NCBI GenBank assembly: GCA_934700265.1
Contig: CAKUXH010000035.1
Location: forward strand, 1 to 10,186
From: an uncultured Opitutales bacterium
GTDB lineage: Bacteria; Verrucomicrobiota; Verrucomicrobiia; Opitutales; UBA9783
Direction of reading: 5' to 3'
DNA: 10,186 nt
The position numbers were made by a program, and so were the translations under genes. Positions 1 through 6,127 of this stretch are shown piece after piece. Under the pieces are notes generated by a model. That model searched no databases, was not told the origin of the DNA, and worked only from the letters and a program-made list of their open reading frames with translations. The first letter of the stretch is position 1; every line of letters starts with the position of its first letter.

Positions 1-365
1 CTATACGCTTGCCCTAAAGTTCTTGGAAAACCATCTACAACAACCCCATCCTTATAAATAGGATCTTGAAGTCCACTAAACACCGAAGAAATAACAGTAG
101 AATCATCCAACAATAACCCTTGGTTTATTTTCTCCTTCATTTCAGGACTTTGCAATAAACTACTGGCAATCAAAGGACTTGGATACAAATGTCCATATTC
201 TATAATGTAACGTTCATTTGTTCCTTTACCTGCTCCTGGCGCACCGCTCAACCAAACAATTTTACGTGGCACATGAGTTAACAAATGCCCATCTGTATCT
301 AATTTTTTTAAAAAAGCATCCAATGCACCCTGTTCCATACTAATCCAAGTCAATAATTTATTCAT
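1..365 (-). CDS. Adenylate kinase-like nucleoside-monophosphate kinase (N-terminal part, cut by window edge)
   Basis: The protein would transfer phosphate between a nucleoside triphosphate and a nucleoside monophosphate in the cytoplasm, keeping nucleotide pools balanced. The first 121 codons are visible. A P-loop GAPGAGKGT lies at about residues 41-49, and the adenylate-kinase signature DGFPRT at about 111-116. Two things differ from ordinary Adk. The P-loop is preceded by about 40 extra residues, whereas Adk normally begins almost at the P-loop. The region that usually carries the TGD nucleotide-binding motif reads IASSLL. ATG 365 is the earliest start because an in-frame TGA lies immediately before it; Met10 is an alternative. 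No Shine-Dalgarno is present. The gene lies 44 bases after the uracil-DNA glycosylase gene on the same strand and may share its transcript. The NMP-kinase superfamily is secure; the exact substrate is not. Confidence 0.8.
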   Translation of the reverse strand, partial: MNKLLTWISMEQGALDAFLKKLDTDGHLLTHVPRKIVWLSGAPGAGKGTNERYIIEYGHLYPSPLIASSLLQSPEMKEKINQGLLLDDSTVISSVFSGLQDPIYKDGVVVDGFPRTLGQAY

Positions 366-409
366 TCATGCAAATAAATCGGAACATTTCGAGTTTTTTT
401 TAATATTTT

Positions 410-1240
410 TTACAAAAAATACGATTTTTGCTTCTCCGATATTGGCATACCAAGGAATTTCATCACCTGCAACATGTCTTCCCAAACGATACGCTTGGAT
501 TCTTTCGTTGCATTTCTTAATAAATATGATGGATGATAAGTAATCATCAAAGGAATTCTATTAAACTCAAACCAATTTCCACGACAATCTCGCATACGAC
601 GCTGCGAATCATATCCTAATAAACCGCTTACCGCTGTAGCTCCTAACGCAACAATAGCCTTAGGTTTTACAATATTCACCTGCCCAATTAAATAGGGCAA
701 ACAAAACTGCATTTCTTCTTGTGTTGGAGGCCGATTACCAATACGATTTGGTGTTTCTGGACGCCAATTCATAATATTACCAATATATACATCGGAACGT
801 TTAAGCCCCATCGCTCCAATAATTTTCGTCAACAATTGTCCTGCACGCCCAACAAAAACTTCTCCTTGTTCTTCTTCGTCAGCCCCAGGAGCTTCACCAC
901 AAAAGAAAATATCTGCATTCAAATTACCACTACCAAAAACTAAATTTTTACCAGGATACACGTGTTTTAAACAATGTGGACAGTTTAATACACGTTGTTT
1001 TAGCCAAAACCACTGCTCTTCTTTACTACCTTCTGGCAAAGTGAATGAAATTTTTACATCCTTTTTCATAGTCGTCATGGGAGTAGTTTCCTCTTTCAAA
1101 TTATCTTCTACACAAGAAATTGATCTAACATTTTTTAGAAATGTAGATAAAACAGAAGCAGAGAGTGGAAACAAAGACTGCCCCAATGCTCTCTGTGTTT
1201 TCAATAAATCTGATAATATACCGATAATGTGATTTGACAT
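410..1240 (-). CDS. Family 4-type uracil-DNA glycosylase (iron-sulfur cluster type)
   Basis: The enzyme removes uracil from DNA as the first step of base-excision repair. At 276 aa it is longer than the roughly 200 aa of the classical thermophile enzymes, because about 85 residues precede the first cysteine pair. Visible motifs are CPHC at 87-90, VFGSGN at 101-106, the motif-A segment GEAPGADEEEQGEVFVG at 115-131, NRPPTQEEMQFC ending at Cys180, the core strand AIVALG at 195-200, and motif B HPSYLLR at 236-242. Family-4 enzymes hold a 4Fe-4S cluster with four cysteines. Cys87, Cys90 and Cys180 match three of them, but the third position (KCRPP in the thermophile enzymes) is Trp159 here, in NWRPE. 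The start codon overlaps the fabV stop in a TAATG, suggesting coupled translation. Met55 and Met58 are later possible starts. The glycosylase call is confident; cluster content and exact subfamily are not. Confidence 0.88.
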   Translation of the reverse strand: MSNHIIGILSDLLKTQRALGQSLFPLSASVLSTFLKNVRSISCVEDNLKEETTPMTTMKKDVKISFTLPEGSKEEQWFWLKQRVLNCPHCLKHVYPGKNLVFGSGNLNADIFFCGEAPGADEEEQGEVFVGRAGQLLTKIIGAMGLKRSDVYIGNIMNWRPETPNRIGNRPPTQEEMQFCLPYLIGQVNIVKPKAIVALGATAVSGLLGYDSQRRMRDCRGNWFEFNRIPLMITYHPSYLLRNATKESKRIVWEDMLQVMKFLGMPISEKQKSYFL

Positions 1241-2433
1241 TAATCTAACAAATGCTTCATCGGACGATTAGAAGCGACATCGGCATCATAATCAATACCA
1301 TCATACTCAAAGCCAAATAGTTGCAAAAAGTTCTTTTGATAACCATCAAAATCACTCAATTCACGCAAATTATCCGTATTAATTTGAGCCCAAATATTAC
1401 GAACCTCTTCTTGAACTTCTGGCAATAATTCACGATCATCTAAACGAACACAAACATTACTTTCCCGAAACAAAGGCTCTTTTCCAAACAGTCCCGCAAA
1501 AAGACGATAAATCTGCTCAATACAATCCTCATGAAGACCTTTAGCTTTCATGATTTTAAATAAAACAGAGTTATAAAGCGGGACAACCGGAATCGCAGAG
1601 CTTGCTTGTGTTACCACAGCTTTATTAACAGAAATTAAAGCCCTCCCTTGAATTTTTTCTGCTAAATAAGTATTTAACTTTTCTGCCGTCTTCATCAAAT
1701 GAGCCTTAGCTTGCCCAATGGTTCCTGACTTATAGATTGGCCACGTAATTTCTGGACCAATATAGGAATAAGCAATCGTGGTTGCATTTTTTTCTAAAAG
1801 ATTTTCTTCAACCAATAAATGCATCCAATCTTCCCAGTCTTCCCCCCCCATAACTTTTACTGTTTGAAAAACGTCATCATCAGTTGCAGCTTCTATGGTT
1901 GTTTCAAAAACTTCTGCTTTATCTGTATTAACTGTTTTACTTGTAAAAGGTTGTCCAACTGGTTTTAACACAGACTTATATGTATTACCATCCTTATCTG
2001 TACGACGAGGTGCAGCTAAACTATAGATAACGCAATCTATAGACCTCAAGGTCTTGCGTAAATTTTCAACAACTTTTGCTTTAAACTCTGAAGAGAACGC
2101 ATCCCCATTCATAGAGTAAAACTTTACACCTGATTTTTCTGCAACATTTTCAAGAGCTACTGTATTGTACCATCCAGGAGAAGCAGGTTTTTCTTCCTCC
2201 CCAGGGCGCTCAAAAAAAACGCCAAAAGTATCTGCATGGCAACCTACACTGCTAACAATACGACTAGCCAATCCATACCCTGTCGAAGCACCTAAAATAA
2301 GCACACGCTTAGGTGCATTTTTCAATAACCCTTTTGAAAGAACATAATCCACTTGTTCTTGAACATGAGCCTCACAACCATCTGGATGTGCGGTGATGCA
2401 TATGAATCCACGAACTCTTGGTTTTATAATCAT
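1240..2433 (-). CDS. fabV: Enoyl-[acyl-carrier-protein] reductase (NADH), FabV type
   Basis: FabV performs the last reduction of each fatty-acid elongation cycle, converting trans-2-enoyl-ACP (or enoyl-CoA) to the saturated acyl group with NADH. It is a long short-chain-dehydrogenase relative, and FabV enzymes are typically much less sensitive to triclosan than FabI. The 397 aa match the usual length of about 400. Clear signatures are the start MIIKPRVRGFI, the Rossmann loop GASTGYG at 48-54, GVFFERPG at 71-78, the conserved ITWPIY, and the catalytic Tyr-x8-Lys pair at Tyr234 and Lys243. Further conserved blocks are VTQASSAIPVVPLY and KGLHEDCIEQIYRLF. The start is fixed by the conserved N-terminus. 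The stop overlaps the start of the uracil-DNA glycosylase gene by one base (TAATG). The gene is divergent from ferritin. No Shine-Dalgarno is seen. Confidence is very high on sequence signatures. Confidence 0.97.
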   Translation of the reverse strand: MIIKPRVRGFICITAHPDGCEAHVQEQVDYVLSKGLLKNAPKRVLILGASTGYGLASRIVSSVGCHADTFGVFFERPGEEEKPASPGWYNTVALENVAEKSGVKFYSMNGDAFSSEFKAKVVENLRKTLRSIDCVIYSLAAPRRTDKDGNTYKSVLKPVGQPFTSKTVNTDKAEVFETTIEAATDDDVFQTVKVMGGEDWEDWMHLLVEENLLEKNATTIAYSYIGPEITWPIYKSGTIGQAKAHLMKTAEKLNTYLAEKIQGRALISVNKAVVTQASSAIPVVPLYNSVLFKIMKAKGLHEDCIEQIYRLFAGLFGKEPLFRESNVCVRLDDRELLPEVQEEVRNIWAQINTDNLRELSDFDGYQKNFLQLFGFEYDGIDYDADVASNRPMKHLLD

Positions 2434-2455
2434 ACATTTTAGTTTGACACATTAT

Positions 2456-2485
2456 TTAATAAGGTCAAAAAAATTTTTTCATCAA
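2456..2485 (-). promoter_or_regulatory. Candidate fabV promoter
   Basis: On the minus strand TTGATG (2485-2480) is followed after 18 bases by TATTAA (2461-2456), four of six matches to each sigma-70 consensus box. Transcription would begin about 16 bases before the fabV ATG. The surrounding sequence is very AT-rich, so a chance match is possible. A second -35-like TTGACC lies closer to the gene but has no good -10 at standard spacing. Confidence 0.35.
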
Positions 2486-2493
2486 TTTTTTTA

Positions 2494-2522
2494 ATGACAT
2501 AAAAAAATAACCGACTTATGAT
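2494..2522 (+). promoter_or_regulatory. Ferritin promoter, predicted leaderless
   Basis: ATGACA (2494-2499, five of six to TTGACA), a 17-base spacer, and TATGAT (2517-2522, five of six to TATAAT). Only six bases separate the -10 box from the ferritin ATG at 2529, so the expected transcription start falls on or within a base of the start codon. There is no room for a Shine-Dalgarno sequence. Confidence 0.7.
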
Positions 2523-2528
2523 AATAGC

Positions 2529-3017
2529 ATGAAAATTGAAACTGCAATTGAAGATATATTAAACAAACAAATAAAATATGAATTTGAAGCCGCCTATTCT
2601 TATCTAGGTTTAGCTGCAGCTTTAAACACAACACCTTATGTAGGGTTTTCCCACTGGATGAAAAAACAATATGAGGAAGAATTGACACATGCCATGAAAC
2701 TCTATGAATACATCCAAACACGCCAAGGCTGTGTAAAATTACAAAACTTTGACTGCCCAACTTATTATCTAAAAACTCCACTAGAAGCATTTCAGTTGGC
2801 CTACGATTTAGAGATAGAAAACACCCGACATATTCACGAAGCTTATTACCTCGCTACTCAAAAAGAAGATTTACCCACACAAATATTATTGCAATGGTTT
2901 ATTAACGAACAAGTTGAAGAAGAAAACAATTGCCAAACATTTATTGAAAAATTAAAATTAGCACAAGATTGTACTTGTTCATTACTTGCCTTAGATCAAG
3001 AAGCTGGGAAAAGGTAA
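2529..3017 (+). CDS. ftn: Bacterial ferritin (iron-storage, H-type ferroxidase)
   Basis: Ferritin oxidises Fe(II) and stores the iron as a ferric mineral inside a 24-subunit cytoplasmic shell. The protein is 162 aa, the usual length for the FtnA family, with the four-helix-bundle pattern throughout. Aligned by eye with E. coli FtnA, the ferroxidase residues are all present: Glu18 (for Glu17), Tyr25, Glu51 and His54 in EEELTH, Glu95 in YDLE, and Gln128 and Glu131 in NEQVEEE. It therefore looks catalytically competent and is not a haem-binding bacterioferritin, since no obvious haem-ligand Met is seen. The C-terminal segment contains a CTC cluster (Cys148, Cys150). It appears to be a single-gene transcript, with its own promoter and a strong terminator 25 bases after the stop. 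No good Fur-box match was found at its promoter. Confidence 0.93.
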   Translation: MKIETAIEDILNKQIKYEFEAAYSYLGLAAALNTTPYVGFSHWMKKQYEEELTHAMKLYEYIQTRQGCVKLQNFDCPTYYLKTPLEAFQLAYDLEIENTRHIHEAYYLATQKEDLPTQILLQWFINEQVEEENNCQTFIEKLKLAQDCTCSLLALDQEAGKR

Positions 3018-3041
3018 TTCCATTAAGTTCAAAAATTAATG

Positions 3042-3104
3042 ATGTGTCTGCAATAATTTAATTAATAAATTTAATTAATATTTTATTTGCAGGCACATTT
3101 TATT
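3042..3104 (+). terminator. Rho-independent terminator of ferritin with long two-part hairpin
   Basis: Left arm 3042-3056 pairs with right arm 3083-3098: twelve consecutive pairs including one G-U, then a one-base bulge and three more pairs. TTTTATT follows directly. The intervening sequence holds a 10-base direct repeat TTTAATTAAT (3057-3066 and 3070-3079), whose TTAATTAA cores can pair with each other, so the hairpin can extend almost through its loop. Confidence 0.8.
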
Positions 3105-3151
3105 AAAGCCACCAAATTTATCTTATTTATCAGGCAATATTTAAATTTTCC

Positions 3152-3179
3152 TTGCATTTGTAAGCCTATAAAGTAAAAT
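3152..3179 (+). promoter_or_regulatory. Candidate promoter of the membrane-protein gene
   Basis: TTGCAT (3152-3157, four of six) and TAAAAT (3174-3179, five of six) are separated by 16 bases. The -10 box ends nine bases before the ATG at 3189, so the transcript would carry at most about three untranslated bases. It lies in the 170-base gap behind the ferritin terminator, so the next gene needs its own promoter. Confidence 0.5.
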
Positions 3180-3188
3180 AATATATAT

Positions 3189-3920
3189 ATGATATTGCAA
3201 CGCGTCTTCCAATTTTTCAGGTTCTTTAAGGATCCAGGCATTTTATTTGCAATTGCAAATGCGTTTTTATTTTCACAAAATAGTACATTAGCTTTTTTCA
3301 TCGTTATTGGTGCACTCACTTTAAGCATATTTTTAAAAGCTTATGCCAACCAATATGCTTCTGTAAAAAATAATATTCTAATTTACCTTGGTCAAAAAAA
3401 ATTTATTGGACTTGAAATCATCGGATATGCATGCCTTATCGTCGCTTTTATTGCAATGACACATCAACTCTTTATCGACTTCATATCTAGTTTTTGTTTT
3501 GGTTTTGCCAATCTTTTATTATCATATCGATTAAATCCACAAACAAATATATCTCAAGAAAACTGGGCAATTACCTTCAAAAATATGCGAGAAAATATAT
3601 CTTTAACTCCTTTTTTTGTTACACTTCTTCATGAACCAATCTTTCTTATCTGCCTAGGTTTTATCCATGCAGGCCTCGCAGCAGGTTTCGAAGCCCTATG
3701 GATTTTACCACTTATCTGCTGGATTCCATACATAATAATCAGCAAGCCAAACATAAATCGCGCTATTCCTCAGGGTTGTTTATGTCTTTGCGCATTGTGG
3801 TTTACATGCGTTGCCATTTCTAACAGTGAATGGAAGTTGGTTATTTCGAACCTATTATGCACGCTAGGTTATATAGAAATAACAATGCAAGAACATAAGC
3901 TTTTTTTATCAAAGAATTAG
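3189..3920 (+). CDS. Multi-spanning integral membrane protein of unknown function
   Basis: I do not recognise the family. The 243-residue protein is strongly hydrophobic, with about seven or eight likely membrane segments (roughly residues 17-29, 33-49, 72-90, 93-113, 140-165, 168-185, 196-211 and 216-231). It has a basic N-terminus (QRVFQFFRFFKD) and a charged tail, and no cleavable signal or lipobox. The longest hydrophilic loop is about residues 114-139 (LNPQTNISQENW and following). Polar residues that could be functional in or near the membrane include His148-Glu149 and His160. The segment at 197-207 is rich in cysteine. There is no NxxxDxxxD motif of UbiA prenyltransferases and no ABC or permease signature that I can see. 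It precedes tRNA-Pro and oleAB on the same strand without a clear terminator between. A role in handling the Ole lipid product is possible but unsupported. Confidence 0.75.
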   Translation: MILQRVFQFFRFFKDPGILFAIANAFLFSQNSTLAFFIVIGALTLSIFLKAYANQYASVKNNILIYLGQKKFIGLEIIGYACLIVAFIAMTHQLFIDFISSFCFGFANLLLSYRLNPQTNISQENWAITFKNMRENISLTPFFVTLLHEPIFLICLGFIHAGLAAGFEALWILPLICWIPYIIISKPNINRAIPQGCLCLCALWFTCVAISNSEWKLVISNLLCTLGYIEITMQEHKLFLSKN

Positions 3921-3947
3921 CCCTTAAATATTTTCGATAAAAAACAA

Positions 3948-3975
3948 TTGACATTCTCCACCATGTCTCTACTTT
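3948..3975 (+). promoter_or_regulatory. Probable promoter of tRNA-Pro
   Basis: A perfect TTGACA (3948-3953) is followed after 16 bases by TACTTT (3970-3975), only three of six for the -10. Transcription would start about six bases before the tRNA. A second AT-rich hexamer, TAAATA (3976-3981), is at 22-base spacing and less likely. The perfect -35 box directly ahead of a stable-RNA gene is the main support. Confidence 0.5.
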
Positions 3976-3988
3976 TAAATACATAATT

Positions 3989-4066
3989 CGGGACGTAACT
4001 CAGTCTGGCTAGAGTGCATGCTTTGGGAGCATGAGGTCGTAGGTTCAAATCCTATCGTCCCGACCA
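3989..4066 (+). tRNA. tRNA-Pro, anticodon UGG
   Basis: The full cloverleaf can be drawn. The acceptor stem is CGGGACG (3989-3995) with CGTCCCG. The D-arm is ACTC...GAGT. The anticodon stem CATGC/GCATG (4017-4021, 4029-4033) encloses the loop TTTGGGA, giving anticodon TGG at 4024-4026. The T-arm is GTAGG-TTCAAAT-CCTAT, followed by discriminator A4063 and a genome-encoded CCA at 4064-4066. G37 next to the anticodon is as expected for tRNA-Pro. U34 should let it read all or most CCN codons. The oleA ATG follows only 15 bases after the CCA. Confidence 0.96.
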
Positions 4067-4072
4067 TAAAAT
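4044..4072 (+). promoter_or_regulatory. Candidate oleA promoter nested in the tRNA 3' end
   Basis: TTCAAA (4044-4049, four of six to TTGACA) is the tRNA T-loop sequence, and TAAAAT (4067-4072, five of six to TATAAT) starts at the base after CCA; the spacer is exactly 17. The -10 box ends nine bases before the oleA ATG, the same geometry and the same hexamer as at the membrane-protein gene. Read-through from the tRNA promoter is the alternative. Confidence 0.35.
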
Positions 4073-4081
4073 TTCAAGTTC

Positions 4082-5122
4082 ATGCATTTTAAGAGTGTTG
4101 TTATAGAGGCAATGGCCTATGCTTTGCCAGAAGAAGTTTGGTCCTCAGAAAAAATAGAAGAAGCTTTATCTCCTTTGTACCATCGACTAAAACTATCGAA
4201 AGGTCGCTTAGAATTAATGACAGGTATTCAAGAGCGTCGCCATTGGACTGTAAATTGCTTACCCTCTGATGCAGCCATAAAAGCTGGGAAAAAACTCTTG
4301 CAAGAAAACTCAATAAATCCCGACGAGATTGATGTTCTAATTCACGCCTCCGTCTGTCGAAATCGTTTAGAACCTGCAACTGCTGCTTATGTTCATAAAG
4401 GATTAAAACTTTCTGAGAAAACACAAATTTTTGACCTTTCTAATGCATGTTTAAGTGTTCTAAATGCTATAATTGTAGGCGCATCGATGATTGAAGCCGG
4501 TACAGCACGTTCTGTACTCATCGTCTCAGGAGAAAATGGCTGTTCATTATTAGCTAACACTATTTCTACCTTAAACAACGATATAACGCTATCCCGAAAA
4601 ACAATTAAATCTTACTTTGCCAATTTAACCATCGGTTCTGGATCAGTAGCTGTTTTACTAAAACATGCAAAAGATGTTTCTTCCCCTAAACCATTATTAT
4701 TGGGGGGAATTGCATGTACGCATTCAGATTCAAGCAGTCTGTGTGAAGGAAATGGAACAAATCAAAACCTTGTTATGCAAACAGATGCACCAGCCCTACT
4801 TAATGCAGGAATTACATTAGCAGAAAAAGCTTGGGAAACCTTCAAAAATAATATGTTTTGGGATGAAACAACCCCTGACCATATTATTACTCATCAAGTA
4901 GGTCGACAACACCAACGTAAATTATACAAAGCTTTAGGTTTAGACATCACTAAAGATTTTTCAACTTATTCGACACTTGGTAATACTGGTTCAGTTGCAT
5001 TACCTTTATCACTTTGTAAAGCAAATGAACAACAACTTTTAAAAACAGGTGAAAAAATACTACTCCTAGGAATAGGAAGCGGACTTAGTACATTAATGCT
5101 AGGTCTTATGTGGCAAAAATAA
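4082..5122 (+). CDS. oleA: OleA, thiolase-fold acyl-CoA condensing enzyme (3-oxoacyl-ACP synthase III-like)
   Basis: OleA performs a non-decarboxylative Claisen condensation of two fatty acyl-CoAs to a 2-alkyl-3-ketoacid, the first step of long-chain olefin synthesis. The 346 aa match OleA length. Catalytic residues are seen in context: Cys123 in NACLSVLNA, His271 in THQVGRQH, Asn301 in TLGNTGS, and the OleA-typical Glu97 in SVCRNRLEPATAA, the glutamate that reaches across the dimer in characterised OleA. The C-terminal glycine loop is LLGIGSGLSTLML. The glutamate and the LEPATA context separate it from FabH. It starts 15 bases after tRNA-Pro, and oleB follows six bases after its stop, so the two form a transcription unit. 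No Shine-Dalgarno is visible. The downstream partners OleC and OleD are absent from the window. Family assignment is strong; substrate chain length cannot be read. Confidence 0.9.
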   Translation: MHFKSVVIEAMAYALPEEVWSSEKIEEALSPLYHRLKLSKGRLELMTGIQERRHWTVNCLPSDAAIKAGKKLLQENSINPDEIDVLIHASVCRNRLEPATAAYVHKGLKLSEKTQIFDLSNACLSVLNAIIVGASMIEAGTARSVLIVSGENGCSLLANTISTLNNDITLSRKTIKSYFANLTIGSGSVAVLLKHAKDVSSPKPLLLGGIACTHSDSSSLCEGNGTNQNLVMQTDAPALLNAGITLAEKAWETFKNNMFWDETTPDHIITHQVGRQHQRKLYKALGLDITKDFSTYSTLGNTGSVALPLSLCKANEQQLLKTGEKILLLGIGSGLSTLMLGLMWQK

Positions 5123-5128
5123 ATCATC

Positions 5129-6007
5129 ATGTCTTGGAAACATCTTTACCCTTTTAGTCCGCGCAATTTTAAACTAAGCGGTCAAAATGTTAATATGAGC
5201 TATCTTGACGAAGGTTCAGGCGAAGCTGTTATAATGTTGCATGGAAACCCAACTTGGTCATTTTATTATCGCAACATAATTGGTTATCTAAAGCCTATGT
5301 ACCGCTGTTTAGTTCCCGATCATATTGGATGCGGACTATCGGATAAACCACAAAACTACAATTACTGCCTAAAGCAACATATTGAAAATATAATTGACTG
5401 GCTTAAAACTCTTAAAATCGGACATTTTCATTTGATTGTTCATGATTGGGGAGGTGCCATTGGAATGGGTGTAGCAACCCGATGGCCTGCAAGCATTCAA
5501 TCATTAACAATTTTAAATTCAGGTGCTTTTTTATCCAATAAAATGCCTTTGCGTATAGGTTTATGTAGGATCCCTGGCTTAGGACAATGGAGTATAAAAT
5601 ATCTGAATATTTTTGCTAAGGCTGCTACCTGGATGGCCGCAAAACATGGATTAACAAAAGAAACAAAAGAGGGGTACTTATATCCGTACAATTCTGCAAA
5701 AAACCGAATAGCTGTTAATGCTTTCGTTCAAGATATTCCTATGGATACAAAACATCCTTCTTATAATACTTTAAAACAAATTGAAGATAATCTATGGTTA
5801 CTTGAACAAAAGCCATGTTTATTAGCGTGGGGTATGAAAGATTTTTGCTTCACCCCTGAATTTTTAGCCCAATGGCATAGATTTTTTCCAAAAGCACAAC
5901 TCTGCTGTTTTAAAGAAGCAGGCCACTATGATTTAGAAGATGCAAAAGAAGAAATCCACCCTCTTATTCGTAAATTTTTAATGCAAAATCCAATAAAAGC
6001 ACTATAA
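5129..6007 (+). CDS. oleB: OleB, alpha/beta-hydrolase beta-lactone decarboxylase (haloalkane dehalogenase-like)
   Basis: OleB converts the cis-beta-lactone made by OleC into a cis-olefin and CO2, the last step of the Ole pathway. The 292 aa protein has the haloalkane-dehalogenase-type active site: oxyanion-side Asn40 in HGNPTW, nucleophile Asp106 with Trp107 in VHDWGGAIGM, Asp238 in WGMKDFCF, and His266 in AGHYDLED. OleB-like segments are YPFSPRNFKL near the start, DHIGCGLSDKP at about 64-74, and QDIPMD at 201-206. A true haloalkane dehalogenase is the alternative, but position directly behind oleA and these blocks favour OleB. It is probably cytoplasmic; in characterised systems OleB joins OleC and OleD in large assemblies. 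It lacks a Shine-Dalgarno and probably depends on translation coming off oleA. The unit ends at the hairpin near 6079-6100. Confidence 0.87.
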   Translation: MSWKHLYPFSPRNFKLSGQNVNMSYLDEGSGEAVIMLHGNPTWSFYYRNIIGYLKPMYRCLVPDHIGCGLSDKPQNYNYCLKQHIENIIDWLKTLKIGHFHLIVHDWGGAIGMGVATRWPASIQSLTILNSGAFLSNKMPLRIGLCRIPGLGQWSIKYLNIFAKAATWMAAKHGLTKETKEGYLYPYNSAKNRIAVNAFVQDIPMDTKHPSYNTLKQIEDNLWLLEQKPCLLAWGMKDFCFTPEFLAQWHRFFPKAQLCCFKEAGHYDLEDAKEEIHPLIRKFLMQNPIKAL

Positions 6008-6074
6008 TTATTAATTTCCTATAAAGTTTAAAAAAATTCTCTGTTTTTTCATCACAAAAAATTAACTAACCACT

Positions 6075-6100
6075 AAAAAAGGGATTCCTACGAATCCCTT
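6075..6100 (-). terminator. Rho-independent terminator of the lipoprotein gene, possibly bidirectional
   Basis: A perfect nine-base stem AAGGGATTC (6079-6087) with GAATCCCTT (6092-6100) has a four-base loop. On the minus strand the stem runs straight into six T residues, ending the lipoprotein transcript. On the plus strand the tail is TTATAAT, a weaker but plausible stop for oleAB. It sits between the two convergent stop codons. Confidence 0.88.
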
Positions 6101-6127
6101 ATAATATGAATAACCTATTAAAATAAA

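Noticed and set aside
376..400. Small hairpin with T run on the plus strand between the glycosylase and kinase genes
   Set aside because: The five-pair stem needs a G-U pair, works only on the plus strand where no gene ends, and has no T tract on the coding strand.
719..943. Plus-strand open frame of 74 codons opposite the uracil-DNA glycosylase gene
   Set aside because: Its translation shows no known pattern and it lies wholly opposite a well-supported gene; same judgement for plus-strand frames at 1041-1232 and 2165-2347.
2510..2535. Fur box at the ferritin promoter
   Set aside because: Only about half of the 19 consensus positions match, no better than expected in AT-rich DNA.
2491..2790. 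Minus-strand open frame of 99 codons over the ferritin promoter and gene
   Set aside because: It lies opposite a ferritin with every ferroxidase residue in place, and its hydrophobic translation is typical of the reverse strand of AT-rich genes.
3083..3328. Minus-strand open frame of 81 codons
   Set aside because: It runs over the ferritin terminator and the start of the membrane-protein gene and has no family features.
3902..3944. Inverted repeat of TTTTTTATC and GATAAAAAA around the membrane-protein stop
   Set aside because: The arms are almost pure A/T, the loop is long, and no T tract follows; not usable as a terminator call.
4101..4578. Two minus-strand open frames opposite oleA
   Set aside because: oleA carries all catalytic residues in frame; the reverse frames are shadows. 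The same holds for 5497-5691 opposite oleB.
5129..6007. Reading oleB as a haloalkane dehalogenase
   Set aside because: The active site is shared, but the N-terminal YPFSPRNF block, the QDIPMD segment and position right after oleA fit OleB better.
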